From: Chelonoidis abingdonii
Taxonomy: Eukaryota; Chordata; Testudines; Testudinidae
Assembly: GCF_003597395.2 (NCBI RefSeq)
Contig: NC_133771.1
Location: forward strand, 139,373,794-139,437,793
DNA length: 64,000 bases
Direction: 5' to 3'
Below, one piece after another: positions 44,086 to 56,519 of this stretch. The translations under genes and the position numbers were made by a program. Below the pieces are notes generated by a model. The model did not search any database, was not told the DNA's origin, and saw only the letters and a list, made by a program, of their open reading frames with translations. How positions within the stretch are numbered: position 1 is the first letter of the stretch; each line of letters starts with the position of its first letter.

Positions 44086-46270
44086 TGCAGTTTTTTGACG
44101 TGTTAATGTGCTCACTGCACATTCAGCACTAGCCACTCCAACTGGTATGGTGAGAGAGAGTCGACACAACATTTCCATTTCTGGTAAAACATCATCAAGA
44201 GAACTTGATATTATGAAATTCAGGTATCTCTGGACTCCACGTGACAAAATGAACACCTCTGTGTCCTTGGTAAAATAACACATCTTGAAAGAAATGAGCT
44301 CATGAACCAAGTCTAAAGAAAAATATGAGTATTTTTCCCTGAGTTGAAGAGTTTCCTCCTTTGACTCTTCTAGCATTATATTTTGAAGTCGGCTGGGATG
44401 GAGGAAACCAAATAGAGTAGCTACATCTTGAAATCCCTCATACCAAGATTTTAGTTCCCCTACCATATTGCCTAAGACCTCAAAATATTTCCTTTGATGA
44501 TTATCCTTTGCATCTAACACAGAATCATGTACAAATTCATCATCCATGTGGCATGCACATCTCTTCCTGTGGCTTGGATAGTTTGCATTTTCAAAACCCA
44601 TTGTTTCCCACCTGTTCTGAGATTCTTTTACAATTTCCTCGTATTTTTCTTCAGATCTGACCTTGCTGAGCTTGTTCACTTTGCTGTCAAATGGCTGGAG
44701 GACTTGGAACAGGTCAATTTTATTTGATGGAAGTATTCCAGAGGCTGCAGCCATGATCACTAAGATCCTATGCCACCATAACAGATTTAGGTAGAACAGC
44801 CAATCCATCAGAGACAGGTTGCTTTTTGCTTGACGTATGTCCTTACTATTCCTGTGTTCAGCGACAGTTTCATCTTCTAGGCATTCAATTATACGCTGAA
44901 AATTTACTATCATTGCCTCAGTGGCTTTCATTTGAGTGTCCTATCTAGTCTTGCAGAATGCCTTTAGATGTAAAGGTCTCCTTCGTTCTTCAGAAACATG
45001 TTCAATTTCATCTGCTGCCTCAATCCTGTCAACTTCTTCAGGGGCCTGAAGTGCATCATCAAATTCCTCTCTCATTTGCAAAACTGTATTCTTTTGAGCC
45101 AGAGTTTGAAGATAAATATTATTTTTAGACTTAATAATTAGTTTTTCTCATCTATGGTTAGTCTGTGAAATATATAGATATTTCCTGCAAAACTGGGAGG
45201 AAAACTTTCAGTTCTGGACTGGTCTTATCTTCAGCATCATGGACTAGAACTAGGTTAATTTGATGAGCTGTGCAACAGATGTCGTGCATACATTTTTGCC
45301 TTCTTTGCCTGAAAGATATTCTGTCATTTTTTGCTTGCAATCCTCCACAAATTCCAGCCATAACACTGGTCCCATCATATACCTGTCCAGACATATATTT
45401 GGGGTCTAGTCTATACTTGCAGAATAAAACATCACTTAACTGGCCACACAAGCATAGGTGCCGAATTTCTAATCTGCTGGGGGGGGTGCTCCCCCTGGCT
45501 CTGCCAAGGCCCTGCCCCCACTCTACCCCTTCCTCCAAGGCCCCACCCTGCCCTGCCTCTTCCCATCCCACCCCTTCCCCATCCAGTTATGCCCCTCCCC
45601 CAAGTGCACTGCACCCTCACTCCTCCCCCTTCCCCCCCCCAGCACGTGCTGACGCCGTGAAATAGCTGATCCACGGCAGGTGGTTGGCGCTGCGAGGGAG
45701 GGGGAGGCACTGATCAACAGGGTCCACCGGCAGGCAGGAGGTGCTGGGGGGAGAGGGAAGTTCTGGTAGGGGGTGCTGCCAGTGGGTGCTAAGCACCCAC
45801 CATTTTTTTCCAATGGGTGCTCCAGCCCCAGCGCACCCACAGAGTCGGCACCTATGCACGCATGGATGCAGCATCTACCTCATACTGCCCCAAAACTTAC
45901 GAAATTCTCTGTTGTATCTACTTTTCCTTTGATATGATCAATATTAACAAAGAGAAACAAACTGACTATTTGATCAGTGTGGCTAATATCTGTGGTTGCA
46001 TCTGCAATGACAATAAACTGTAGCTTCTTTGCAGCGATTAGGTATGTGCCTCCTGGTTTCTGATGCTAAAAGATTTATAAGTTCATCAGTAATTGTCTTG
46101 CTCAAGTATTTGATTACCTTGGTGTCACTAATATGATGGGCAAAAGTTATATTGTGTCTCGCAAGTAGCTTAACGATGCTCAAGTAAGTAATACCACAAT
46201 TGTTGCTCTCCAGCACTTCACAGTGGCCATGGAAGGAGAGACCTAAATTAGCTAAAGTTTTGACTGTCAA
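44086..46270 (-). pseudogene. hAT transposase relic (ZMYM1/DUF4371-type), split by a MITE
   Basis: On the minus strand four pieces follow in transposase order. 46270-45983 ends in a DUF4371-like start (ITYLSIVKLLARHN...LINLLASETRR). About 46030-45870 reads LIAAKKLQFIVIADATTDISHTDQ. 45420-45158 has GQVYDGTSVMAGICGGLQ and CCTAHQINLVLVHD, matching the GxxYDGxxxM and CxAHxLNLV signatures. 44931-44086 is a 280-residue open frame ending with LCRLSLTIPVGVASAECAVSTL, the hAT C-terminal dimerisation motif. Stops separate the pieces (for example near 45150 and 44940), and a MITE interrupts at 45453-45856. Related host genes such as ZMYM1 are domesticated forms, but the breaks argue for a dead copy here. 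The N-terminal zinc finger is not recognised. Confidence 0.82.
45453..45856. mobile_element. hAT-like MITE (CATAGGTGCCGA termini) inserted in the hAT transposase relic
   Basis: Starts CATAGGTGCCGAATTTC and ends GAGTCGGCACCTATG, a perfect 12-bp terminal inverted repeat. Flanks CACACAAG (45445-45452) and CACGCATG (45857-45864) match in 6 of 8 bases. Transposase-related sequence resumes on both sides. A diverged relative is at 31423-31753. Confidence 0.88.
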
Positions 46271-47330
46271 GCAATATTTTTAATACTTACCATTTTTTTT
46301 TTATATTTTCAGATACTTCTCTATTAAAACAAGCATTGATACTAGGACCCTTCAAACTGTAGAATTGCCACATCACTACACATTGTTTCTTCCTCCCATG
46401 AACAGACATTGACTTTAGCATATTCTTCCAATCCCAGTTAACCATGTTGGTTTTCAAGTTTCTTTATTTCCAAACAACCAACAAATGTGGCCGTATGTTA
46501 AATTTAAAAGATATGAGTATGCTAGCCACTTAACATGCAAATCTTCATGCAATGCTATTGTTATTCTGTAAATTGAAGATGAAAAATGGTGCCTTGTAAG
46601 TAAAAAAGGAAACTGTCGTTTTGGCATATTGCTTTCAGTGGGCTGGAAAGGACCAATCTATACAAGCATACTCAATTGCTCAGCTGATGAAATGGAATCT
46701 TGAAAGTGACTTTTATTAGATGGGAACTTCAAACCTATTTCATCAGGAACACTGCTTTGATGTGTTTCACTGTGGACCTGCTCATCTATAGGGCATTTTG
46801 TTTTGCTCCTTTCAAATTGGTTTTGTTTGTTTGTTTTAAGATCACCGGTGGTTGGTTTGTTGGTTTGTAGCACATTTATTTGTGCTGATTTCAAGCAAAC
46901 TTTCTCTGGAAATATCATCAGCCATGACTACATGTGCAACTTCAGTGGTACTGCACAAATTGTTGTCCTGATTTAAACCTTGACACAAGGACAGATTCAA
47001 GCTTGCTGAATTGAGAGGCAGTTCTTGACTTTCTACTTCAGACTGCAAGAGTTGATCAGGAAGTTTACAAAATGATAGTTTCTGCTGCTTAGGATCTTTG
47101 GAGGCAGTTTGTAATAAAATATTGTTTTTCTTTTGTAAAATCAGGCATGTATTTGTATTTAGGGTTTTCATTTTCAAACATCTTCCCATAGAGAATAATT
47201 AAGTTGGAAATATATAGGTCTAAATAAAGTGTATTTTTGTGCTGTTTCATTTTTCCTTCAGTTATGGGGGTAATCCTTTAAAAAAAAAAGTTGCTTTTCT
47301 GTGCAGAATCTAGCAGAGAGAGGTAGAACT
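46271..47330 (-). other. Possible upstream remainder of the hAT element, unresolved
   Basis: Two minus-strand open stretches (47189-46842 and 46918-46658) are rich in Asn, Gln, Lys and Ser and lie where the N-terminal half of a hAT transposase would be. I recognise no zinc finger or motif in them, so membership is inferred from position only. Confidence 0.3.
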
Positions 47331-48480
47331 AGAGTGGGGGCTGGCTGGGGAGCGTGCTGTGGGGCTGGGGAGAGGCTGGAAGCCAGCAGAAGCATACCAC
47401 TCAGTATCCCACAGCAAAAGGAGGATATGGAGCCTATGGGAACAAACTACATTTCCCAACAGCAGCCCATTTAGCACAGGAGCATGTCCAGTGGCTGTGA
47501 CCCCTGCATGATGGGTAGGAAGCATCTACTACTACCACACTGCTGGGTATGCTCAGTGCTGTAGGATTTTGCAAAGGCATAGCATTGCAGGACAGATGGG
47601 GGTGGGTCCCCTGGCAATGATACCCCTATAAAATGGGGGATGATGACCAGGAGCTGCATTAGACACATGCAACTCATATGACTGCATCAGCCCTGAGGCA
47701 GCAAGGGGGCCCCTTGCCATGGTAACTGACTCGGCTACTTGTGAGGGTGAGGCCCCGGATTTGTGTGAGGAGGGCAGGTGGCAGTGGCAGAGGAATAGCT
47801 GGTGCAGTTGCCGAGGGGCCCATTCACTTGGAGGGCCCCAGCTCAGGGCTGTTCGGCTGCACAACACATCCCTGGCGCAGGCTGCTGCCATTTTCTGCGG
47901 CGTGCTGAAGCGTCTAGGAAGAGCAATGTGCTGCTCCCCACTGACCATGTTTAAATTTTCCCAGGGCCTCCACAATGGGGACTCTGCCATGAATTCTGGT
48001 TAGTGCAGCCACCAATGGCTGAGGCTCCCTGCTGGTCGGAGGCCCCTCCTCCCCTCCCATTGCCTGGGCAAATTCAAATGCTGGCAGCAGGACCTGGGGC
48101 GCCGCTCTTCCTAGCGGCTCTGACTCTAGCTTTGGTGACAGCAGCACTGATGTGCTCTGACTCCTGCAACAGCAGTCCTGGCTTTGGTGGGAGCAGTGGT
48201 GCCGGCTCTAACGGCAGGTGCAGGGCCCGGGCAGAGGGAGCAGATGGCACAGCATGGAGCTGGGCAGGTGGGAGGGCAGAGGACGGGGAGGGCAGAGTGG
48301 GGTTATTGGGGCTGTAGGGGAATTGAGAGTTTTTTTGAATGTGGGACATGTGATGGCATGTGGGGACACCGCAATAATAACCTGCACCTGAGACCATCTT
48401 TTTGTCCCTCTGCCGCTGGCAGATGGGAGATAGAAAGACAAGGGCATGGACCAGGCGAGGCCTGGTCAGCATTTGCTAAC
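47331..48480. other. GC-richer stretch of unknown nature
   Basis: Composition is clearly more GC-rich than its surroundings, and it includes ACTACATTTCCCAAC (47446-47460), similar to the ACTACAATTCCC ZNF143-type promoter motif. No open frame has a recognisable domain and I could not identify a repeat family. It may be an old repeat or a non-coding exon cluster. Confidence 0.3.
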
Positions 48481-49450
48481 TGTTAAATCTGTCACTGACT
48501 GGTGTACAATTAAAGTGGTCTTCAACTCAGTTTCCCAGGAGGAATTCAGTTTATCAGGGCTTACTGCTGTTCCCTTCATAAAGGTAAGAGTATAATATAA
48601 TAGCAGACTTCATAGTTACCAATATTTTTCCAGAGTTTTAATACATATGGTGATTCTGGAGCAGTCACAGCATTGGGACTGAACTGGTGTTCCAGGAACA
48701 TTTTAACTACAGACACTGCTACAAACATGATTTCTGGAGCTAACCTGTACCTTCCAGGGCCTCAGATCATTTAGATGGGCCTGCTTGGCTTAACTGGGAT
48801 AGAGCCACCCCACTTAATGGTTCCACATTACTGGTTTATTTTTGACAAGAAGGGCTGAGATTCCCCAAAGGACTGAATCCTCATATGTGACAGGGGATGG
48901 AATTTAAGTTTATGGCTAGATAGGACTAGATTTCTGTGCAGTGGCTGCTGTTACCAAAGACCTTGCCAGTGAGTATCTAAAGAGGGTGGAGCCCAGCTAA
49001 CAGGAAAGTGTCAAGGTGTATACTGAATTTTGTTCTAGGTGTACCAACAGTACCAACAATGCCTCCTGGAGCAAATCAGCATGCAGGGGGAATGGGCTTG
49101 CTGCTACAGCCCTAAAAAGTGTGGGCCCTGCTTCCTCCCTGCCCACTTTTGAGGTGGGCAGTACCATCAGAGTCAGAAGCAGTTGTTGTGGCTCAGAGAG
49201 AAGCAAGGGGAGGAGCCTTCATGCACTCTGCCTTCCTTGCACTTCTGTGCAGCAGCAGGGAAGTCTGGCCCATTGTGTTTAATGGCACATCTGTGCTGGG
49301 GGGCATGGTGCTTGGGTGTGAGGAGAACAATAGATTGGAGGAAAATCTTGTCTCCTCCTACATGCCCCATAGAGTGCCAGTCAGCACAGAACTAGTATAG
49401 TTCCACTGCTGAGGGAGGCAGGATTCCTGCACAGCTGGTATTTGGGTTGG

Positions 49451-49565
49451 ACAGCATGGGTGCTAGAACTAAGGGTGCTGGGAGTGCTGCTGCACCCCTG
49501 GCTTGAAGTGATTGCCATCATATCCATGGTTTACAGTTTGGTTAAATGGCTCTCAGCACTGTCCC
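49451..49565. repeat. Interspersed repeat (GGGTGCTAGAAC family)
   Basis: CATGGGTGCTAGAAC...GGGTGCTGGGAGTGCTGC...CACCCCTGGCTTGAAGTG...GTTTACAGTTTGGTTAAATGG...CTCTCAGCAC is a sequence I recognise as repeated in turtle and other archelosaur genomes. Class unknown; a CA run follows at 49573. Confidence 0.55.
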
Positions 49566-49569
49566 CCCT

Positions 49570-52500
49570 CCACACACACACACAGACTGGGGAGCAGTCT
49601 GGAAAAGTAACAGGCAGAGCTAGATGACCTGTCACTAAGGAGTTCCAGCAGCCATTGCTTGCCATGGAGAGGATACAGCAGCAGGTGCTTCCAGAAGCTG
49701 TAGAGTAATGCTGCTGTCATTCCACAGAGGATTTCTTTCCTCCCCACAGACCTATGCTGCTTAGAATGGTGTAAGGCAGTAAAGCTGTGGGGGGAGAAAT
49801 TGGCTTCTCTTACATAACATCATTGATCGGTACTGAAGCAGAGAAACTTTTATCTGAAAAACATATAAGTTATTTCACCTTCAGTGAACTGGTTGTGTGC
49901 TATAACGGAAGAAGCAGACAACCAGCTCCTTGGGGATTCTGCTAGGGAACCTGGGTCGGATGACTAAACCCTGGCTCTTGGGGCAAAGCTGTGTCTAGGG
50001 GTGGTGAATGTGCTGATGAACTTTACCTGCTCCTGCCTCTGGAAGCAGCATTCTGTAGGCTAAAAATCTACAAAGGGGTTCTTTGTTTTGAAAGTTTTGT
50101 GTCTGTCTCTTTCTCATTTTGGTCCTTTTACCTTTTCAGTGCAGAAGAATTTCAAACTGGAAATGGGTTTTTATAGTTCAGGTTCTTTCTCTAATATACA
50201 ATAAACCACAAAGGCATTTGATTCCACAGAGCACAAAGTCTCTAATTTCTTTTTCTTGTCTCTTTTTTTTTGCCAGAACGTGGCTGGAGGAAACCATCCC
50301 CTTTTTTGTTGTATATTTAATACAACGGTACAGTTCCCACAAAGTTACCCTTTGGAGCTAGAAATAGCAAGTGTGCTTTTCTCTCTCCCGGCAAATGAGA
50401 ATGGGTGAGAAGACCCACTTAGCGTAGATTTTTACCTCTTACAAGTTATCAGAGGAGACAGTTAAAGAGTGTCTTTCCATATTTCATCACTTGAAAGGAC
50501 ATGGTTAGTGTCACTGCACCACTTTAGATATCTATGAGCTGGGTTGAAAGCAGTGCTAAATGGGACAGAGGTTTAGCTTGTTTCTTTGAAAAAACATCTC
50601 TTTTATTCCTAATGTATTGGTGCTGTAATGCTCTCCCTGTCACAGCTCCTACTTACAAACCACTCCATCACTTTCTGCATTTCTACTTTTACAAGTATCA
50701 TTATCTTCAACAAGACTTTGACTCCTCGGAATGCGTCTACAAGGGAGGCTGTCCTTCAAGGTATGTGATGAAACCTGATATTGTGTTTTTTAAGGTCTTG
50801 TCTGGTCTCCTTTCCATAGGCATTTGTATGAAGATGGTAATCAATTCTTTGAATGCTTATACCCAGGAGGTGTATTCCCTTAGAACAGTGAGATATGAAA
50901 ATGTTAATTGTCCTATGGATTGAATTGACATGAAAGAAAAGTAATTCAAGTTCCTTTTCAATGTTTTCCCAGCTCATAAAAATTTCCTCTTTGTGTCTAC
51001 GATAGGATTTGATCATAGATGAATTAATAACCATCTTGCCATTGCTGACCCTTTACCTTAGGCCTGATTTAGGGTTAAGTCTTGTTTCCATTGAAGCCAG
51101 TGGGAGTTTTACCATTGATCTGTTAATGGGAACAGGAACAGGTCCTTTCTATTTCCATGCAGAAAACTTTGTTAAATAAGAGGTAGCTGAAATCCACTGA
51201 AACACGCTTTCAGCCTTAACATCCCGAAAACACAACTTTCTTTACATATATTTTGCACCATTAAAAGAATCCCTCACAAAAGTTAGCAAACGTGGAATGG
51301 ACTAATAAAGGGATCCAGATAGTTCCTACTGCCATATAACCCCTCCTCATTCACTATCACCCCACTGGATGTACACTGCCCAGAATGTGGTGGTTCATCT
51401 GCCAGTGTTGCTGGTTATAAGAAAGCACATTACACCAATGCTTCAAAGACTGTATTCACTTCTGGCTCACTTCTGGGTTCAGTTCAAGTTGTTTGCTGTA
51501 GATCAAGTCTTACCTCTTTAAAGACCTCATTCACCAAAATACTTAAATATATGCTTATGTCCCACTGAAGTCAGTAGGATTTTAAGCATGCACTTTGTGC
51601 TTTGCTGGATCAGGGCCTAATGTCCTATATAGCTAGAGGCAGAGCTACATAGAGGGCCACCTCTCTTCCTATGTTCTGCCATGACAATTGAGATCAGCCA
51701 TTATGTTTGACCTACAGTCCTCAGCTATTGACGTCCAGAGGCTGGTGGGAGGATGGAAACACTTATCAGTAGAAGGCCCTTGAGTCTAGTATTAGCTTCC
51801 CCTTAAAAAGCCAGACCTTCAGGGAACAGTGAATGGCCCGTTTTCTCAAGTGTATTTCTGAACAGTTAGAACAAGGGGCACAGGTTCTACCAGGTTTTTA
51901 ATTTTGGAGTGGAGTCTATTTTTTTTCTGTTAAAATTGGGATGTGGAGTGTGTTGGTTTTAAGAAGTTGCACAGCTAACCAGAGGATTTTATAATGAGTG
52001 CACTTTTATAAACTGAATAATAATTTTCATGTCCACATCTCCAACTTCTCGAGGAACCAAAATCATTCCTTGTGTAACCCCATAGAAACCAATGAAGCTG
52101 CAATAAAGAAAAAGTTGACCCAAGGTATATTTTTAAAACTCCATCCTCTGAGGTTTGCCACTGGCTTGTCGTCAGAGTGAAGTGCATGGAGTGGTATGTG
52201 GAGCTATGTAACTGAAGGGAAATGGTGTCATTCTTTTTCCTGTGTGCTGAACCTTTAAATGTAGAGGAGTCTGTACCAGCGAGTTGCAGGAGCAGCTTTG
52301 AGACAGCTGCCACTTGGGGTCTTACAGGTCAGATGCAGAATGTTACTGACTGAGTAACACACAGTGTTGACTTACTCATGGATACAATGGCTGAAATGGG
52401 AGTTTTGCCATTGACTTTTGGGAGCCAGGTTTCACCCATTATTTGTTCTTTTTTGGGCTGTCATTGCATAATCCGGAACAAAGTCATCTAGACTGAGAAA

Positions 52501-54034
52501 TGTAGGTTTTTTTTCTTTATATATGGACAAACTAGCACGCGACCGGCTGCCCTACACTTAGTTGAAAATAGCTGTCACTATAGCAAGTGTGTCCACAATA
52601 AATTTCAAGGAGAATTTTTTTCTGCTAGAAGTGTCTTCCCCCTTGTCACCTCCCTAAATTCACAACTGCCCTACAGTATTGGTCAAGAGAATCAAACAAT
52701 TTCTGTTCATGTGGCACCTTCTGTAACTACCGCGCCACAGTTTAGTGGGGAATGTAAAGCGAATCAACAGGGATTAGGTGGTGATGGAGATCATTTTGGA
52801 TGCTGCTGTCAGCTACTAAGAAAATAATTTTAAATTAGACTTAAACCCCGGTCCTGAAACTTCCACCACAAGTGGTTACAAGCCTCAATGTTGTATAACT
52901 GACCAGGGCTATTTCCTCTTTTCCTAACAACGATCATCTCATTTAGACTTCTTTGGCAATTCTTGCGTACTCATAAAAAGGCATGACATAGCATATATTT
53001 TGTGGCTTACCTTGCCAAATTAAATTACAGTGTAAGTGTAGTTTCTTTGCCTTTGCATAACTAACGATACAAAGTAGACATAGAGAGAGTATTTGTGCAA
53101 AGATACAAGCATGAGTCTTTTAAAATTACTCTTCTGTTCAAAGTGATTTTTAAAAAATCTTACATATCTGGAAACTGTTGCAGATAGTTGGGGAAAGTGA
53201 GAAGTTTCTAAATGTCTATTATGTTTTAATTCTCCAACTATACTACTGCGATTAAAAAAAATAATAGCCACTATTTTGCAGCAGGGGAGAGGATTGCAAG
53301 GTAGCTGTGGGGACCATGCTGTGTCAGTTTGACTCTCAGTATAGTCTAGAACAGCCTCAGGGCTACACTAAACTACACCAACTGCCAATGTGGGTATCTG
53401 GCAGCTGGGGATCCGTGGGGCATAAGAATAGCCCAGTCACACCCACTTTTCCCTAGCCACGCCCCCTATGCCAGGGACTTATTGGGAGAAGTATGTACGA
53501 GCCACTTTGGTAGGTCTACTCCATGGAAGAGGATTCCCCTACATACAGGAATCTTCCAGTCACTGTTTCTGCCAACTCTAGAGCAGCCTTGCACCAGGAG
53601 ACAGGAGCAAAGCTACCTTAACAGACCTGAGAATCAGACCCAGTGTTTTTATGCTTGCTTTGCTGGTTGTGCAGTGACTCTAAAACAATAGTATAAACCA
53701 AATGAAACACTGAGAGGTGATTCAACTAATCTAATTGGCTCATGTACAGAACATTAAGTGCCCATTAAAGTCAATGGCAAATTCCCAGTAATTTCAGTGG
53801 TGTAGGATCAGGTCCTTATTTTCCAGAACTTCTCTCTCTATACCAAACATCATCCGCTAAAAACAAAATGTAAAGAATCTAGGGGCCAAATGTGCATTCA
53901 GACTTGCCTGCTGGCTTCAGTGAGGTTGCACAAATTGAGTAGTGGGAAAAATTTATCCTATACCTCTATAATTTCCTCCTCACTTTTACACAGCATCAGA
54001 CCTTCAGACCCAGTCTTGTCATTTATCATCATTA
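49570..54034. other. Intergenic, no gene recognised
   Basis: Several CATTGA-type motif variants (near 51097, 51562, 52410 and 53763). The longest frames (50534-50923, 51975-52313) have no domain and no splice-supported context. Confidence 0.5.
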
Positions 54035-54150
54035 CAATTTAACATTTGTATTGTGGTAGTGCCTACAGCCCAACCAGTTCAGGGCCTCATTGCACGAATG
54101 GCGAGAAAATGACAGTCCCTGTGCCAAAAAGCTTCCTAGACTAGGGAAAT
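54035..54150 (+). repeat. Ancient interspersed repeat fragment
   Basis: TTTGTATTGTGGTAGTGCCTACAGCCCAACC...CAGGGCCTCATTGC...GACAGTCCCTGTGCCAAAAAGCTT follows the order of a widespread amniote repeat (the TAGCGCCTA...CAGTCCCTGCCCC...AGCTTAC type). Family name uncertain. Confidence 0.55.
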
Positions 54151-54806
54151 GCCCTGCACAACGTCATTTTAGCCAAATCTTGTTTATTTCAACAGTTGCT
54201 GATTGGAAATGAGTTGCATCAAAGACATCGATATATTAAGTACATTGAAATGTCACTTGCTTATCCAAAACCCTGTTTATCCAAATTACTTTCAAGTCCA
54301 CTATGCTATTCGATAAACAAGGTTTGACTACACTGCTTAATTATTCAAGAGCTGTGCTGACATCCGTTTATGTTCCTAGTGCCCAAAGATGTTTTGGCAT
54401 AAAAAGGCACCATGTACCGTAAATTGACGTTATTCTTAGATAAGAAAGGCAATGCTAATTTCAGTTCTCCTCAGAACACATGGGAAAATAAATCAATGGT
54501 TGACAAATGGGAAAAAAATCATTATGGAAGAAGACATGATTTGCCAACTGCTAAAGGTAAGTTACAGCTGATGGCAATTTTCAGATATTTGGCAATGTCC
54601 TTCTTACATAGGACTTCCCAAACACATGCTGATAAAACCTTATGACAACCTTACCACCAAGGCCTCATCTACCAGGTATGTCAGCAGCGAGTACAGATGA
54701 ATCGGCACTCAACACAGTTGAATGATCAATGCACGCCAAGACAAACTGTGCCCCACACTGGTTCAGAAATCATGGTTAAAACCTGCTGGCAGACACCTGG
54801 AGTGAA

Positions 54807-54882
54807 GTTGTGTGGAGACAGTCATGTAGGAGAAGTATTACTGAACAAGAGGGCTGCTGCATTCTGCACTAACTGCTATTTC
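54807..54882. repeat. 76-bp direct repeat, copy 1
   Basis: GTTGTGTGGAGACAGTCATG...GAGGGCTGCTGCATTCTGC...CTGCTATTTC is repeated at 55001-55076 with 72 of 76 bases identical. Confidence 0.9.
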
Positions 54883-54954
54883 CTGATGGGATCGATGTAA
54901 TCCCAAGTAAAGCACACTGCAGCATTCCAATGTGGAGCTGACTCCGGCATAGCC

Positions 54955-56400
54955 TTGGTCTATACTATGAGTTTAGGTTGAATTTAGCAGCATTAGATTA
55001 GTTGTGTGAAGACAGTCATGTAGGAGAAGTATCACTTAACAAGAGGGCTGCTGCATTCTGCACAAACTGCTATTTCTGCCATCGCCTCCTCGCCTGCCTT
55101 TGCAGGTTCTGGTGCCACATATACTGCAGGATAATGTGTGTGCCATTTACAGTGCTCATAGCTGCCACAGCAATCTGAGTGGGCTCCATGCTTGCCGTGC
55201 TATGGTGTCTGCGTGGAAAAAAGGCGCAAAACGGTTGTCTGCAGTTGCTCTCATGGAGGGAGGGGCGACTGACGACTGTAGGTCATGCTCTTCTTTAAGT
55301 TTTAACTAATGGAGAGTCAGTCCTGCCTAGAATATCAGGCAAGCCTACTAAAGAACCACAGATGCAAATGGCCGCTCTAAGTCAGACCCCCAGACATCCC
55401 ACAGAAATGATGAGCTGCATGCCATTCTAAGGGGTGCCCCTACAACAACCCTACCTGTTGCTTCCCTCCTCCCCCACCCATCCTGGGCTATCTTGGCAGT
55501 TATCCCCCCATTTGTGTGACGGAGTAATAAAGAATGCATGAATTTGAAACAACACTGACTTTATTGCCTCTGCAAGCAGAGATCAAAGGGGGGAGGGGAG
55601 GGCAGTTGGCTTACAGGCAAGTAGAGTGAACCACCATTCTGCACTTGTTCAGCCTATAGTTGGACTGCTCCTTACTACTGCTCCTTACTACTTCATGAGC
55701 CATGGGAGCAAGGGGTAGACAGGAGTAGATGCGACCGTGCAGTGCTGCCGACTGGGAGAGCAGCCTGAGGCAGAAGCCTCCAGCTGGCATGCTTTTTCAG
55801 GCAGGATGAATCTCCATTACACAAAACTTAAAGAGAGAATGACCTGAAGTCATTCCCATTTTTGTCCAGGCGCACCTGACCGACCTCACCGAGCCCGGCC
55901 AGGAGCACCCATGTCTGCCCAGGCGCCCCTGACCGACCTCATCGAGGCCAGCCAGGAGCACCCACAGGACAACAATGATGGATACCAGTCGTACTGCACC
56001 ATCTGCCATCCGCAAGGCAAGGCAAGGCAAGGGGATGCTGCTATGTAGTGCTGCGGTACCGTGTCTGCCAGCAGCATCCAGTAGACATACAGTGACAGTG
56101 AAAAAAGGCAAGAAACGTTTTTTTCCCCTTGCTTTCATGGGGGGGGAGGCTGACAACATGTACCCAGAACCACCTGCGACAATGTTTTTGAATTGGGAGC
56201 TCAACCCAGAATTCCAATGGGGGGGCGGAGACTGCGGGAACTCTGGGATAGCTACCACAGTGCGACACTCTGAAAGTCGACACACACCACCAATTGAATG
56301 CGCTTAGTGGGGACACACACAAACGACAGTATCAAATCAATTTCTAAAAAATCGACTTCTATTAAATTGAACTAATTTCATAGTGTAGACATACCCATAG
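54955..56400. mobile_element. Rearranged Harbinger-like element with inverted internal segments
   Basis: The left end GGTCTATACTATGAG and the right end CATAGTGTAGACATACCC pair as an inverted terminus (GGTATGTCTACACTATG). On the minus strand, 56400-55790 and 55260-55080 read as a sequence type I recognise from turtle Harbinger-associated elements (CATGAGAGCAACTGCAGACA..., CATGGAGCCCACTCAGATTG). The block 55275-55600 (AAATGATGAGCTGCATGCCATTCTA..., AGTAATAAAGAATGCATGAA) runs in the opposite direction; its start (55283-55330) is the reverse complement, at about 80%, of 55798-55850. No complete open frame remains. Classification as Harbinger-type is from memory and not proven here. Confidence 0.55.
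55001..55076. repeat. 76-bp direct repeat, copy 2
   Basis: Second copy of the sequence at 54807-54882, lying inside the left arm of the Harbinger-like element, 194 bp downstream of copy 1. Four substitutions. Confidence 0.9.
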
Positions 56401-56519
56401 TTAGCCATGGGAAAGCCACCTCCAAAGGAAAAAAAGTCACAGCTTTCTGACTTGTAGAATTGTAAGAAGCAACCACTATCAATTAGACATCCAAGAGCTG
56501 CTGGGGAGATAATAAAACC

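Noticed and set aside
50534..50923. 129-codon open frame with hydrophobic and Cys-rich segments
   Set aside because: No domain recognised, no conserved neighbour or splice signals; AT-rich chance frame.
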